A stretch of DNA of 64,000 nt from an uncultured Opitutaceae bacterium (GTDB lineage: Bacteria > Verrucomicrobiota > Verrucomicrobiia > Opitutales > Opitutaceae). The translations under genes and the position numbers were made by a program. The notes below the pieces were generated by a model. That model was not told the DNA's origin. It was given only the letters and a program-made list of their open reading frames with translations, and searched no databases. Where the stretch lies: contig CAIOZY010000013.1 of NCBI GenBank assembly GCA_903862935.1, forward strand, positions 1 to 64,000, written 5' to 3'. The first letter of the stretch is position 1. Each line of letters opens with the position of its first letter. Positions 46,284-56,546 of the stretch are shown here, piece by piece.

Positions 46284-47528
46284 ATGTCCCCGAATATCCG
46301 GATCGCCCTGCGGTTTCTGACCGCGAAGAAGCGCTCCATGCTGATGAGCCTGGCGTGCATCGTTTTGGGCGTCGGGCTGTTCATCGTCACCCAGGCGACG
46401 ACCAGCGGGTTTGAGGCGTACTTCATCCGCACGATCCTCGGGACCGACGGGGCCGTGCGCATCCAGGACAAGCTGCAGGCCACCATGCAAAGTATCGAGG
46501 CCGGCGGCTACGGATCGCCCTTCCAGATCCAAATCAAGAACGGACGCAAGTACATCGAGGGGATCGATTATCCGGTGGAGCTGGAGAAGACCCTGCGGAC
46601 CTTCCGCAACGTGGCCGGCGTCTCCGAGATCATCCACGGCCAGGCCACCGTCCGCAGCTCCTTCAAGGACGACACCGTCCAGGTCTACGGCATCTACCTG
46701 GAGGACCACCTCAAGGTCTCCGACCTGAAAAACCAGATCGCCTCCGGTTCGCTCATGACGTTCCGGACCGCGCCCGACGGGGCGCTCCTGGGGCGCGACA
46801 TGGCGACCCGCCTGCAGCTGGGGATCGGCGATTCGTTCCAACTCGAGGCGAACCACCAGGTGCGCCGCTTCCGCGTGAGCGCGATCTACGAGACGGGCGT
46901 CGCCGACATCGACAAGGTGCGGCTGTACCTGAACATGGACCAGGCCCGCTCGCTATTGAAGCGCACGACCGGGGCCTCCTACCTGCAGGTCAGCCTCTAC
47001 GACCGGGACCGGGCCGACCGGGACGCCCCCTGGATGGAGGAGGTCCTCAAGCACAGCGTCGCCTCGTGGCAGGAGAGGGAGCGGACCTGGCTGCAGGTCT
47101 TCAAGGCGCTCCGGATCTCCACGGGGATCACCGTGTCGGTCTTCACGCTCATCGCCGGACTGGCGATGTTCAACACCCTGGCGATGGTGGTCATGGAGAA
47201 GACCAAGGACATCGCGATCCTGCGCTCCATGGGCTACACCCGCAGGGACATCTCGAGGATCTTCCTGTGGCAGGCGGCAATCGTCCTGGCGCTGGGCACG
47301 GCCGGCGGGTGCCTGCTCGGGCTCGGGGTCACGTACGGGGTGTCGCTGATGCCGCTGCAAATTCGCGGGATCTTCGCCACGAACCACTTCATTGTGAACT
47401 ACTCGCTCTGGCACTATGTGGAGGCGGTCGCCACAGCCGTCGTCATGGTCATGGTGGCCAGCCTCATCCCCTCCCGCCGGGCGGCCCGGCTCGAGCCCGG
47501 CGACATCATCCGGGGGACCGCCCAGTGA
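46284..47528 (+). CDS. FtsX/MacB-like ABC transporter permease
   Basis: A 414-residue inner-membrane permease with one N-terminal helix (about 20-38), a large periplasmic domain (about 40-270) and three C-terminal helices with the FtsX signature FNTLAMVVMEKTKDIAILRSMGYTRRDISRIFLWQ. The end IPSRRAARLEPGDIIRG is typical of MacB/LolC-E. Its ATPase is a separate gene next to it. The type IV-A topology suggests a mechanotransmission exporter, not a channel-like transporter. Confidence 0.9.
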   Translation: MSPNIRIALRFLTAKKRSMLMSLACIVLGVGLFIVTQATTSGFEAYFIRTILGTDGAVRIQDKLQATMQSIEAGGYGSPFQIQIKNGRKYIEGIDYPVELEKTLRTFRNVAGVSEIIHGQATVRSSFKDDTVQVYGIYLEDHLKVSDLKNQIASGSLMTFRTAPDGALLGRDMATRLQLGIGDSFQLEANHQVRRFRVSAIYETGVADIDKVRLYLNMDQARSLLKRTTGASYLQVSLYDRDRADRDAPWMEEVLKHSVASWQERERTWLQVFKALRISTGITVSVFTLIAGLAMFNTLAMVVMEKTKDIAILRSMGYTRRDISRIFLWQAAIVLALGTAGGCLLGLGVTYGVSLMPLQIRGIFATNHFIVNYSLWHYVEAVATAVVMVMVASLIPSRRAARLEPGDIIRGTAQ

Positions 47529-47537
47529 GCCTTGCCC

Positions 47538-48224
<687 letters not shown>

Positions 48225-48235
48225 AGATCTAATAA

Positions 48236-48257
48236 CCCAAGCACTTCGGGCGTTTTT
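48236..48257 (+). terminator. Candidate intrinsic terminator of the exporter operon
   Basis: Twelve bases after the ATPase stop, CCCAA-GCAC-TTcGGG forms a short stem with one bulged C, followed by CG and five T residues. It separates the exporter operon from the ACIII operon that starts about 120 bases on. The stem is weak. Confidence 0.35.
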
Positions 48258-48375
48258 ATCTAATACCATGGGGCCGGCCGGGCAGCGGCGCACGGCTCCG
48301 CAGAAAATTTGGTTTACATCGTAAAGGCCGCCTTCTTGCCTCTTGCCCTGACTATCCCTTCGCGCAACAGGACCC

Positions 48376-49029
48376 ATGTCGCACCTCTTTCCGAAGTCCG
48401 CTAACAAGCTTCCACTGCAGATCATCATCTATCTGTGCGTGATCGGGGTGGTCGCGACCGCCGGGATCACCTACTACATGACCCCGAAGTACACGCGGGT
48501 CGGATACGCCCCCGTGCAGCCGGTCCCCTATAGCCACGCGCTCCATGCGGGCCAGCTCGGGCTGGATTGCCGGTACTGCCACAGCAACATTGAGGCCTCC
48601 GGCCTGGCGAACCTGCCCACGGCGCAGACGTGCATGAACTGCCACAACCAGATCAAGACCGCGAGCCCGCTGCTGGCCGTGGTCCGCCGCAGCTACGCCA
48701 CGGGGCAGCCGGTCCCCTGGGTGCAGGTCCACCGCCTGCCCGACTTTGTGTACTTCAACCATTCGATCCACGTCGCCCGAGGGGTGGGGTGCGTCGAGTG
48801 CCACGGGCATATCAACCAGATGGAGACGGTCACCCACGACCAGCCGCTGACGATGGCCTTCTGCCTGGACTGCCACCGCGATCCGGCGCCCCGCCTGCGG
48901 CCCCGGGCGGAGGTCACCAACCTCGACTGGCGGGCGCCGAGCGCGGCCGCCCAGGACGCCATGGGACGCAAGTTCGTGCACGACTGGAATGTGAATCCTC
49001 CGCAAAGCTGCTCCGGCTGCCACCGATGA
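48376..49029 (+). CDS. actA: ACIII subunit ActA, pentahaem cytochrome c
   Basis: ActA is the multihaem cytochrome of alternative complex III, the menaquinol:cytochrome c/oxidase oxidoreductase that replaces complex bc1. A single N-terminal membrane helix (15-33) anchors the protein with the haem domain in the periplasm. Five CxxCH motifs bind haem c, at 65-69, 86-90, 139-143, 163-167 and 212-216. Extra histidines (for example H54, H57, H129, H132) are available as second axial ligands. It heads the operon; its stop overlaps the actB start (ATGA). Confidence 0.96.
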   Translation: MSHLFPKSANKLPLQIIIYLCVIGVVATAGITYYMTPKYTRVGYAPVQPVPYSHALHAGQLGLDCRYCHSNIEASGLANLPTAQTCMNCHNQIKTASPLLAVVRRSYATGQPVPWVQVHRLPDFVYFNHSIHVARGVGCVECHGHINQMETVTHDQPLTMAFCLDCHRDPAPRLRPRAEVTNLDWRAPSAAAQDAMGRKFVHDWNVNPPQSCSGCHR

Positions 49030-52000
49030 AACGCAAAGCTGCCCATCCCCATCCGTCCGAACGCGAGGCGAACGGCCCGAAGTACTGGCGCAGCCTCGAC
49101 GAGCTCGCCGGCTCCCCGGGCTTCCGAGCGCACCTGAAACGCGAATTTCCGGACGGGGCCTCGACCCTCGAGGGGGTGGATCGCAGGCAGTTCCTGAAGA
49201 TCATGGCGGCCTCCTTCGCCCTGGGCGGGGTGGGGATGGCCGGATGCCGGCGCCCGGAGTCGAACATCGTGCCTTTTGGGAAGTCCGTGGAGGGCTACAT
49301 CCAGGGCCTGCCCCTTTACTACGCGACGGCGATGCCGGTCCGCCGCTGGGCGCTCCCGCTGCTTGCCGAAACCCACGAGGGCCGGCCGACGAAGCTTGAG
49401 GGCAACCCCAAGTACGCCCCGCTCGGCGGTGCGAGTTCCCTGATGGCCCAGGCCTCCCTGCTGGACCTGTACGACCCGGACCGCGCGAGCGCGCACACCC
49501 GGGCGGGCGAGACTATCGACGCCGCGGAGGTATCCTCAATCCTGGCGGGGGTGGCCAAGGACTATGCCGGGTCCGGCGGCGCCGGGCTCGCCTTCCTTGC
49601 CGAGTCGTCCTCGTCGCCGACCCGGGCGCGGCTGGCGGAGCGCCTTCGCTCAAAGTTTCCCAAAGCGGTCTGGGCCGAGTACGAGCCGGTGTCCGACGAG
49701 CCCCCGGTTGAGGCGGCGCGGGCCGTTTTCGGCAGGGACGTCCGCCCGGTCTACCGTTTCGCAAAGGCCAAGCGCATCGTCTCCTTGGACGCCGACTTCC
49801 TGCACGCCGAGGCGGGCAGCCTCCTGTACGCCAGGGACTTCGCCAAGGGCAGGCGGGTGTCGAGCAAGGAGGACGCGATGAACCGCCTCTACGTGGCGGA
49901 AAGCGACTTCACCCTCACCGGGTCGATGGCCGACCACCGCCTCCGGCTGGCCTCAAGCCACATGCTCGCCCTCGCGGCCGCCCTGGCGGCCAAGGTGACC
50001 GGCGACGACTCCTACGGCTCGCTCGCAGCCGGCCTGGACGTCGATCCGCGCTGGGTTAACGAGTGCGCGGCCGACCTGGCCAGCAGCAAGGGAGAGTGCC
50101 TGGTCGTGGCCGGCTCGCACCTTCCCGCGGTCGTCCACGGGATCGTGTACGCGATCAACGCGGCCCTGGGCAACATCGGCAGCACGGTCGAGTTTGTGGA
50201 CTGCGCGGCTGCGCCCGCGGCCTCGATCACCGAGCTCGCCTCGGCGATTCGCGCGGGCTCGGTCAAGACCCTCTTTGTCCTGGGCGGGAACCCGGTCTAC
50301 AACGCTCCGGCCGACCTGGACTGGCGCTCGCTTCAGGGCTCGGTCAAGGACGTCGTCCGCTTCGGCTACTACCCCGACGAAACGTCGGCCGCAGCCGGAA
50401 CCCACATTGCCGCCGCCCACTACCTGGAGTCCTGGGGCGATGCCCGGGCCGTGGACGGGACGGTCCTTCCGATACAGCCCATGATCCTGCCGCTGTTCGG
50501 CGGGCTGACCGAGATCGAGGTCCTGGCGCGGCTGTCCGGCGAGGCCAAAGCAGACCCGCACGCTCTGGTCCAGGAGACACTCTCCTCGCTTGCGGGCGGC
50601 GACCCCGCCCGCTCTTTCGAGAAATTCCTCCACGACGGGCTGCTGGCCGACTCGGCCCTGCCCGCGATTCCGGTCGAGTTCGACGGGGCGGGCCTTGCGA
50701 AACTCGCCGCCGGAGCACCGAAACCGGCCGCCGTATCGGAGTCCTCGCTCGAGGTCAGGTTCGTCCCCGACTACAAGCTCGACGACGGCCGCTTCGCCAA
50801 CAACGGGTGGCTGCAGGAGTGCCCGAACCCGATCACGAAGATCTCCTGGGACAACGCGATCCTCGTGAGCCCGCGGCTGGGGAAGAAGCTTGGCATCCAG
50901 TCCAAGGGCTCGCTCCTCCAGGTCGCCCGCGACGAGACGGCCAACTTCACCAAGGGGATCGAGGGGGCGCCGGTCGCCGAAATCACGGTGGGGGGGCGCA
51001 CGATCCGCGGCCCCTTGCACATCCAGCCGGGGCTGTCCAACTGGACGATCATCCTTCCGCTCGGCTACGGCCGCCCGGCCGCGGGCCGCGTGGGCCACGG
51101 GGCCGGCTTTGACGCGTACCCGCTGCGCACTGCGGAATCGCCCCACGTCGCCACCGGGGGCTCCCTCAGGCTGACCGGCGAGCGGCTGATCCTCGCCAAC
51201 ACCCAGGAGCACTGGTCGATGGAGGGCAGGGACTTGGTCCGCGAGGCGAACCTTTCGGAGTTCCACGAGGCCCCGGGCTTCGTCAAGGAGGTGGGGATGG
51301 AGGCCGAGGGCCCGTCCGTCCTCGGCGAGGAGGGCGAGAAGATGCCGCTCGCCGGGCAGGTGTCCGAGATCCCGCGAGGCAACTCGCTTTACAAGACGCC
51401 CAAGTTCGACGGCGTGCACCAGTGGGGCATGAGCATCGACCTGAACACCTGCATCGGGTGCAACGCCTGCGTTGTCGCCTGCCAGGCCGAAAACAACATC
51501 CCGATCGTAGGCAAGGACCAGGCCGTGCGCGGCCGCGAGATGCACTGGATCCGGCTCGACCGGTACTACTCGGACGGAAAGGCCGAAGGGGCGGCCTTCG
51601 GCGGCGAGGGCAACAAGGAGATCCCGGAGGATCCGCAGGTCTCGCTCCAGCCGGTCGCCTGCATGCAGTGCGAGCTGGCGCCCTGCGAGATGGTCTGCCC
51701 GGTGAACGCCACGGTTCACGATGAGGAGGGGCTCAACGTCATGGCCTACAACCGGTGCATCGGCACCCGGTACTGCGCCAACAACTGCCCCTACAAGGTC
51801 AGGCGCTTCAACTACTTCGACTGGAACGAGCGCAAGATCGGCAGTTTCTACATGGGCCCGCTCGGGCCGCAGGGGATGCCAGAATTGGTGAAGATGGCGA
51901 AGAACCCCGAGGTGAGCGTCCGCATGCGCGGCGTCATGGAAAAGTGCACCTACTGCGTCCAGCGGATCGAGAACGGAAAGATCCAGTGGAAGGTCAAGGC

Positions 52001-52319
52001 GGCCAAGGACGGCCGCCCCGGCGATGTGTCGGTCCCCGACGGGACGATCCGCACGGCCTGCCAGCAGGTCTGCCCGGTGGAGGCGATCGTCTTCGGAAAC
52101 CTCCTCGATCCCCGCAGCGCGGTGGCGCAGGCCAAGGACCGACCCCAGGACTACGCGCTTCTGGGCTACCTGAACATCCGGCCTCGCACCACCTACCTGG
52201 CGAAGCTGCGCAACCCGAATCCGCGCATGCCCGACTACCACGCGCTCCCGCTCAGCCGCATCGAACATGACCGCAAGAACCGCGCCGCGGAGGCCAAGGA
52301 ATCCGGAGGGACCCGCTGA
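49026..52319 (+). CDS. actB: ACIII subunit ActB, fused Mo-oxidoreductase-like and Fe-S protein
   Basis: ActB is the large periplasmic subunit, a fusion of a molybdopterin-oxidoreductase-like half (about 80-780) that lacks the cofactor in this family, and a four-cluster ferredoxin half (about 800-1060). Fe-S motifs are visible: [44 protein letters not shown] and CTYCVQRI with CQQVCPVEA. The N-terminus has a twin-arginine-type motif (DRRQFLKIM, 52-60) followed by MAGC (71-74), so Tat export with a lipid anchor is possible. The 1097 residues begin at the ATG overlapping the actA stop. Confidence 0.95.
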   Translation: MKRKAAHPHPSEREANGPKYWRSLDELAGSPGFRAHLKREFPDGASTLEGVDRRQFLKIMAASFALGGVGMAGCRRPESNIVPFGKSVEGYIQGLPLYYATAMPVRRWALPLLAETHEGRPTKLEGNPKYAPLGGASSLMAQASLLDLYDPDRASAHTRAGETIDAAEVSSILAGVAKDYAGSGGAGLAFLAESSSSPTRARLAERLRSKFPKAVWAEYEPVSDEPPVEAARAVFGRDVRPVYRFAKAKRIVSLDADFLHAEAGSLLYARDFAKGRRVSSKEDAMNRLYVAESDFTLTGSMADHRLRLASSHMLALAAALAAKVTGDDSYGSLAAGLDVDPRWVNECAADLASSKGECLVVAGSHLPAVVHGIVYAINAALGNIGSTVEFVDCAAAPAASITELASAIRAGSVKTLFVLGGNPVYNAPADLDWRSLQGSVKDVVRFGYYPDETSAAAGTHIAAAHYLESWGDARAVDGTVLPIQPMILPLFGGLTEIEVLARLSGEAKADPHALVQETLSSLAGGDPARSFEKFLHDGLLADSALPAIPVEFDGAGLAKLAAGAPKPAAVSESSLEVRFVPDYKLDDGRFANNGWLQECPNPITKISWDNAILVSPRLGKKLGIQSKGSLLQVARDETANFTKGIEGAPVAEITVGGRTIRGPLHIQPGLSNWTIILPLGYGRPAAGRVGHGAGFDAYPLRTAESPHVATGGSLRLTGERLILANTQEHWSMEGRDLVREANLSEFHEAPGFVKEVGMEAEGPSVLGEEGEKMPLAGQVSEIPRGNSLYKTPKFDGVHQWGMSIDLNTCIGCNACVVACQAENNIPIVGKDQAVRGREMHWIRLDRYYSDGKAEGAAFGGEGNKEIPEDPQVSLQPVACMQCELAPCEMVCPVNATVHDEEGLNVMAYNRCIGTRYCANNCPYKVRRFNYFDWNERKIGSFYMGPLGPQGMPELVKMAKNPEVSVRMRGVMEKCTYCVQRIENGKIQWKVKAAKDGRPGDVSVPDGTIRTACQQVCPVEAIVFGNLLDPRSAVAQAKDRPQDYALLGYLNIRPRTTYLAKLRNPNPRMPDYHALPLSRIEHDRKNRAAEAKESGGTR

Positions 52320-53740
52320 TGGCCCACGCCGCTGACCCACACGTTGCCGCCCCGGCGATCCTCCAGGAGGTTCAGCCGGCCGACCTTCCGCGGCCGAAAC
52401 TGGTCGACCACGACCGCAGCTTCACCTGGATCACCGACAAGATCTGCGGGATCATCGAGGGAAAGACCCCGGTGTGGTGGTGGTGGTGCTTCGGGGTGGC
52501 CTGCTTCATCGCGTGCTTCACCGTCGCCGGTATCACCTACGTGGTCGCGACCGGAGTGGGCGTCTGGGGCCACCGCACGCCCGTCAACTGGAGCTGGCCG
52601 ATCGTCAACTTTGTCTTCTGGATCGGCATCGGCCACGCCGGGACCCTGATCTCGGCGATCTTGTGCCTGCTGCGCCAGAAGTGGCGCACCTCGATCAACC
52701 GCTCGGCCGAGGCGATGACGATCTTCGCGGTGGTCTGCGCGGGCATCTTCCCGGTGTTCCACGTCGGGCGGGTGTGGTACGCGTGGTTTTTGTTCCCGCT
52801 GCCCAACTACAACATCGTCTGGCCCCAGTTCCGCTCCCCGCTGGAGTGGGACGTCTTCGCGGTGTCCACCTACGGGACGGTATCGGTCCTGTTCTGGTAC
52901 GTCGGCATGATCCCGGACCTGGCGACCCTGCGCGACCGCTTCGCCGCCGCCGGCAACCGCCTGCGCGCCCGGCTCTACGGGTTCTTCGCGATGGGCTGGC
53001 GGGGCTCGAGCCGCGCCTGGAGCAACTACGAGATGGCCTACCTGATTCTGGCCGGGATCGCCACCCCGCTCGTCCTGTCGGTCCACACGATCGTCTCCTT
53101 CGACTTCGCCGTCTCGCTAGTCCCCGGCTGGCACACGACCATCTTCCCCCCGTACTTCGTCGCCGGAGCGATCTTCTCCGGGTTCGGGATGGTCCTGACC
53201 CTGATGCTGCCGATGCGCGCGGTCTACCGCCTCGAGGACCTGATCACGCAGTACCACATCGACTGCATGTGCAAGATCACCTTGGCGACGGGCACGATGG
53301 TGGGCTACGCCTACGCGATGGAGTTCTTCATCGCCTGGTACGGAGCGAACCCCTACGAGGGCTTTGCGTTCATCAACCGCGCCTTCGGGCCCTACGCCTG
53401 GTCGTACTGGATCATGATCACCTGCAACGTGATCACGCCCCAGTTCTTCTGGTTCAAGGCGGTGCGCCGGAACACAACATTCGTCTGGGTGCTGTCCCTG
53501 TTCGTCAACGTCGGCATGTGGTTCGAGCGGTTCGTCATCATCTGCACCTCGCTCACGCGCGACTTCCTGCCCTCGAGCTGGGGGTACCTCAGCCCCACGA
53601 TCGTCGACATCTTCACCTTCTTCGGAACCTTCGGCATATTCGCCGTCTTGTTCCTGCTGTTCATCCGGTTCCTGCCGCTGATGGCCATGGCCGAGATCAA
53701 GGCGGTCACGCCGCAGGCCGACCCGCACTCCCACGCCTAA
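52319..53740 (+). CDS. actC: ACIII subunit ActC, NrfD/PsrC-like quinol-binding membrane protein
   Basis: An integral membrane subunit of 473 residues with about ten hydrophobic helices of the NrfD/PsrC type, which in ACIII provides the menaquinol-oxidation site facing ActB. Distinct segments include [68 protein letters not shown] and FEGPM-less but family-like [13 protein letters not shown]. The start overlaps the actB stop by one base (TGATG). Confidence 0.95.
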   Translation: MAHAADPHVAAPAILQEVQPADLPRPKLVDHDRSFTWITDKICGIIEGKTPVWWWWCFGVACFIACFTVAGITYVVATGVGVWGHRTPVNWSWPIVNFVFWIGIGHAGTLISAILCLLRQKWRTSINRSAEAMTIFAVVCAGIFPVFHVGRVWYAWFLFPLPNYNIVWPQFRSPLEWDVFAVSTYGTVSVLFWYVGMIPDLATLRDRFAAAGNRLRARLYGFFAMGWRGSSRAWSNYEMAYLILAGIATPLVLSVHTIVSFDFAVSLVPGWHTTIFPPYFVAGAIFSGFGMVLTLMLPMRAVYRLEDLITQYHIDCMCKITLATGTMVGYAYAMEFFIAWYGANPYEGFAFINRAFGPYAWSYWIMITCNVITPQFFWFKAVRRNTTFVWVLSLFVNVGMWFERFVIICTSLTRDFLPSSWGYLSPTIVDIFTFFGTFGIFAVLFLLFIRFLPLMAMAEIKAVTPQADPHSHA

Positions 53741-53753
53741 AACGATCCCGAAC

Positions 53754-54287
53754 ATGGCTGCTCAACCCTACGGTCTGATCGCCGGCTTCTCGAATCCCTC
53801 CGAGATCTTCCACGCGGCGGAGAAGGTCCGGGACGCCGGCTACACGCGCTGGGACTGCATCACGCCGTTTCCGGTCCACGGCCTGGACAACGCGATGGGC
53901 GTGAAGCGCTCCATGGTTCCGCGCTTCTCTCTTGTCGGTGGCATCACCGGGTTTTGCACCGGCATGTCCATGATCTGGTACATGAACGGCTACGACTACA
54001 CGCTGACGGTCGGCGGCAAGCCCCTGTTCAGCCCGATGTTCGCCTTCCCGGTCTCCTACGAACTGACGATCCTGTTCACGGCCTTCGCGACGATCATCGG
54101 CATGTTCGTCCTCAACGGTCTGACGAAACTCTACCACCCGATCCTCAAGTACGAGCACATCCGGCGCGCCACCAGCGACACGTTCTACATCGTGATCCAG
54201 GCTGACGACCCGCGCTACAACCCGGCCAACACGCGCACCCTGCTCGAGACGATCGGTGGGCGCGACGTCGCCGAACTGGAAGCCTGA
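53754..54287 (+). CDS. actD: ACIII subunit ActD (DUF3341-type membrane protein)
   Basis: A 177-residue subunit with two transmembrane helices (about 62-82 and 97-120) and cytoplasmic ends. The family core is visible: YGLIAGFSNPSEIFHAAEKVRDAGYTRWDCITPFPVHGLDNAMGVKRS, and later NGLTKLYHPILKYEHIRRATSDTFYIVI. It stabilises the membrane part of ACIII. It follows actC by 13 bases and precedes actE by 2. Confidence 0.94.
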   Translation: MAAQPYGLIAGFSNPSEIFHAAEKVRDAGYTRWDCITPFPVHGLDNAMGVKRSMVPRFSLVGGITGFCTGMSMIWYMNGYDYTLTVGGKPLFSPMFAFPVSYELTILFTAFATIIGMFVLNGLTKLYHPILKYEHIRRATSDTFYIVIQADDPRYNPANTRTLLETIGGRDVAELEA

Positions 54288-54289
54288 GC

Positions 54290-54937
54290 ATGCGCACCGT
54301 CTACCTCGTAACGGCCTTCGTCCTGGTGCTGGGGATCTCCGTGCTGGGGTTCCGCGGCAAGGTGTTCACGCACACCCCGATGGACGTGTTCCCGGACCTG
54401 CTCTTCCCCGGAATGAAGGTGCAGCCCAAGTTCCGGGCCCAGGGCACCAGCAGTTTTTTTGCCGACGGGCGGATCGACCGGATGCCGCCGGCCGGGACGG
54501 TGCCCGCATCGGGCCCGCTCAAAGACGACGACGCCCTCTACCTCGGAAAGGCCGCTGACGGCTCCTGGATCCGGGTCTTCCCGGCATCGGTCACCGTCAA
54601 CCGCAGGCTGCTGGAGCGGGGCCGCGAGCGCTACGGGATCTATTGCGCGCCCTGCCACGGGGGCCTGGGCGACGGCAACGGGGTCACGAAGCGCTACGGC
54701 ATGGGGGCCACCCCCAGCTACCACGACGAGCGCCTGCGCCAGATGAGCGAGGGGCAGATTTTCGACACGATCACCCACGGCAAGGCGCCCGCCTACAACA
54801 TGAACCCGTACGCCGACAAGCTCACCCCGGAGGACCGCTGGGCCGTGGTCGCGTACGTGCGGGCCCTGCAAAAGACCCAGACCGGCACGCTCGACGAGGT
54901 GCCGGCCAAGAACCGCCCGGAGCTAGGCCTAAAATGA
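54290..54937 (+). CDS. actE: ACIII subunit ActE, monohaem cytochrome c
   Basis: A 215-residue membrane-anchored cytochrome c (N-terminal helix 5-20). One haem motif CAPCH at 119-123, with a later Met in AYNMNPYADKLTPEDRW as likely sixth ligand. In ACIII it takes electrons from ActA and passes them to an oxidase or soluble cytochrome. The stop overlaps the actF start by three bases (ATGA). Confidence 0.95.
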   Translation: MRTVYLVTAFVLVLGISVLGFRGKVFTHTPMDVFPDLLFPGMKVQPKFRAQGTSSFFADGRIDRMPPAGTVPASGPLKDDDALYLGKAADGSWIRVFPASVTVNRRLLERGRERYGIYCAPCHGGLGDGNGVTKRYGMGATPSYHDERLRQMSEGQIFDTITHGKAPAYNMNPYADKLTPEDRWAVVAYVRALQKTQTGTLDEVPAKNRPELGLK

Positions 54938-56193
54938 GCACCCCCGCTGTACACGCGCCGGCCGCCGCGGCCTCCGTCCCCACTGTCCCGGCCCTCGCGA
55001 CAAAGTCCCTCGCCGTGGGGCTCGCCGGGATTGCGCTGACTGCCCTCGGCCTGCTGATCTCGGGCAGCCACGCGGTGGCCACCGCATGGCTTGTGGGCCT
55101 GTCGTTTTGGACGGCGATGGCGATCGGGATGCTCCTGCTGGTCCTGATCCACCACGTGTTCGACGCGATGTGGTCGACGGTCCTTCGCCGGCAGCTTGAG
55201 CACGGCCTGGCGGCCTTCCCGTGGCTGGCGCTGTTGTTTTTGCCGCTGCTTTTGGCGACCTGGTTCGGGGCCCGGGACATTGTCTGGCCGTGGCTCAACC
55301 CGGCCCACGTGGTGCTCCCCGAGGGGAAGACCGTCGGGGCGGACCTGATCTACGCGAAGAAGTCAGGTTTCCTCAACCTGAAGGCCCTCACGATTGCCAC
55401 GGTCGCCTTCTTCGCGGTGTGGATCTGGCTTTCGGCGAGGCTGCGCAAGGCCTCGTTCTCCCAGGACGCCGATGGCGACATCAAGTGGACCCGGATGAAC
55501 CGGGTCACCGCGGGTTTTGGCCTGCCGCTGGCGGCTCTCTCCCTGACCTTCGCCGCGATCTACTGGATCAAGAGCCTGGAATACCACTGGTTCTCGACCA
55601 TGTACGGGGTGTGGTACTTCACCAACTGCATGCGGGGCGCCTACGCGCTGGGGGTGGTCATCATGTTCTGGCTTTGGACCCGCGGCGACTACAAGGGAAT
55701 CCTGCACCAGGACCACTGGCACAGCATCGGCAAGATGATGTTGGCCTTCACCGTGTTCTGGGGCTACATCGCCTTCTCGCAGTACTTCCTGATCTGGAAC
55801 GCGAACATGCCTGAGGAGACCTTCTGGTACAACCTGCGCGAATACGGCGACTGGTGGGGGGTGGGGATGGTGCTCGTCTTCGGGCACTTCCTGCTCCCGT
55901 TCCTGCTCCTGCTGTCGTACCGCTACAAGGTGAAGCCGGCGATCCTGCAGCGGATCGCTCTGTGGATCCTGGCGGTGATCTTTATCGACCTGTGCTGGAA
56001 CATCCTGCCGGCGATCAAGGACGCCCACGGCAACCCGCAGCCGTTCCTCTCGCTGAACCTGTTGTGGGCCGCAACCTCCACGGCCGGGGTCGGCGGCGTG
56101 TGCGTCTGGGCGTACCTGCGGAGCTTCTCGACGGCCAAACTGATCCCGATCCGCGACCCGCGCATCGGCGAGTCCCTTGTCCACCATGAGTGA
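54934..56193 (+). CDS. actF: ACIII subunit ActF, NrfD-like membrane protein
   Basis: A second NrfD-type integral membrane subunit (419 aa, about ten helices) paired with ActC in the complex. It carries ACIII-typical SLEYHWFSTMYGVWYFTNC and TVFWGYIAFSQYFLIWNANMPEET, the latter aligned with a conserved helix of ActF. In the family it is thought to add structure or a proton path, not the main quinol site. The stop lies inside the next small gene (8-base overlap). Confidence 0.94.
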   Translation: MSTPAVHAPAAAASVPTVPALATKSLAVGLAGIALTALGLLISGSHAVATAWLVGLSFWTAMAIGMLLLVLIHHVFDAMWSTVLRRQLEHGLAAFPWLALLFLPLLLATWFGARDIVWPWLNPAHVVLPEGKTVGADLIYAKKSGFLNLKALTIATVAFFAVWIWLSARLRKASFSQDADGDIKWTRMNRVTAGFGLPLAALSLTFAAIYWIKSLEYHWFSTMYGVWYFTNCMRGAYALGVVIMFWLWTRGDYKGILHQDHWHSIGKMMLAFTVFWGYIAFSQYFLIWNANMPEETFWYNLREYGDWWGVGMVLVFGHFLLPFLLLLSYRYKVKPAILQRIALWILAVIFIDLCWNILPAIKDAHGNPQPFLSLNLLWAATSTAGVGGVCVWAYLRSFSTAKLIPIRDPRIGESLVHHE

Positions 56194-56521
56194 CCAACCC
56201 GCATCGTCCCCGCGCCCGGTGGGCCCCGCTGCGGTCCTTGCGATCTTCGCGGGATTCGCGCTTTTCTTCGCCCTGGCGTGGGTGGCCTACGTGCCGCACC
56301 GGCCGGCCTCCCCGCAGGACAGCGCAGCCGAGAAGCTGCCGGCCGACCAGGCCTGGAAGGCGACCCCGCAGACCCGGAAGGCCTATCTGCTCGAGCTTAG
56401 GGCCCGGCAGGACCAGCAGCTGAGCAGCTACGGCTGGGTGGACGAGAAGGCCGGCGCCGTCCGCCTTCCGATCGAGCGGGCGATGGACCTCGTGGTTCGC
56501 CAGTACGGCCCGAAACCCTGA
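56186..56521 (+). CDS. Small single-helix protein of the ACIII operon
   Basis: A 111-residue protein not recognised by name. One transmembrane helix (about 15-37, AAVLAIFAGFALFFALAWVAYV) is followed by a short charged periplasmic part ending in YGWVDEKAGAVRLPIERAMDLVV, a motif that looks conserved and resembles short segments seen near haem-copper oxidase and ACIII genes (YGW-D-x-GxxRIPI-RAM). It may be a small accessory subunit of the ACIII/CcoN-like assembly. The start overlaps actF by 8 bases. Confidence 0.75.
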   Translation: MSDQPASSPRPVGPAAVLAIFAGFALFFALAWVAYVPHRPASPQDSAAEKLPADQAWKATPQTRKAYLLELRARQDQQLSSYGWVDEKAGAVRLPIERAMDLVVRQYGPKP

Positions 56522-56546
56522 GCCCCCAACTCTTTTCCCAGCCCAA

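Noticed and set aside
49026-51300. ActB as a molybdenum enzyme
   Set aside because: Members of the ActB family keep the fold but not the cofactor; this is known for ACIII and is not a new finding.
49953-52340. Minus-strand open frame of about 800 codons opposite actB
   Set aside because: No motifs, while actB has four Fe-S motifs in register.
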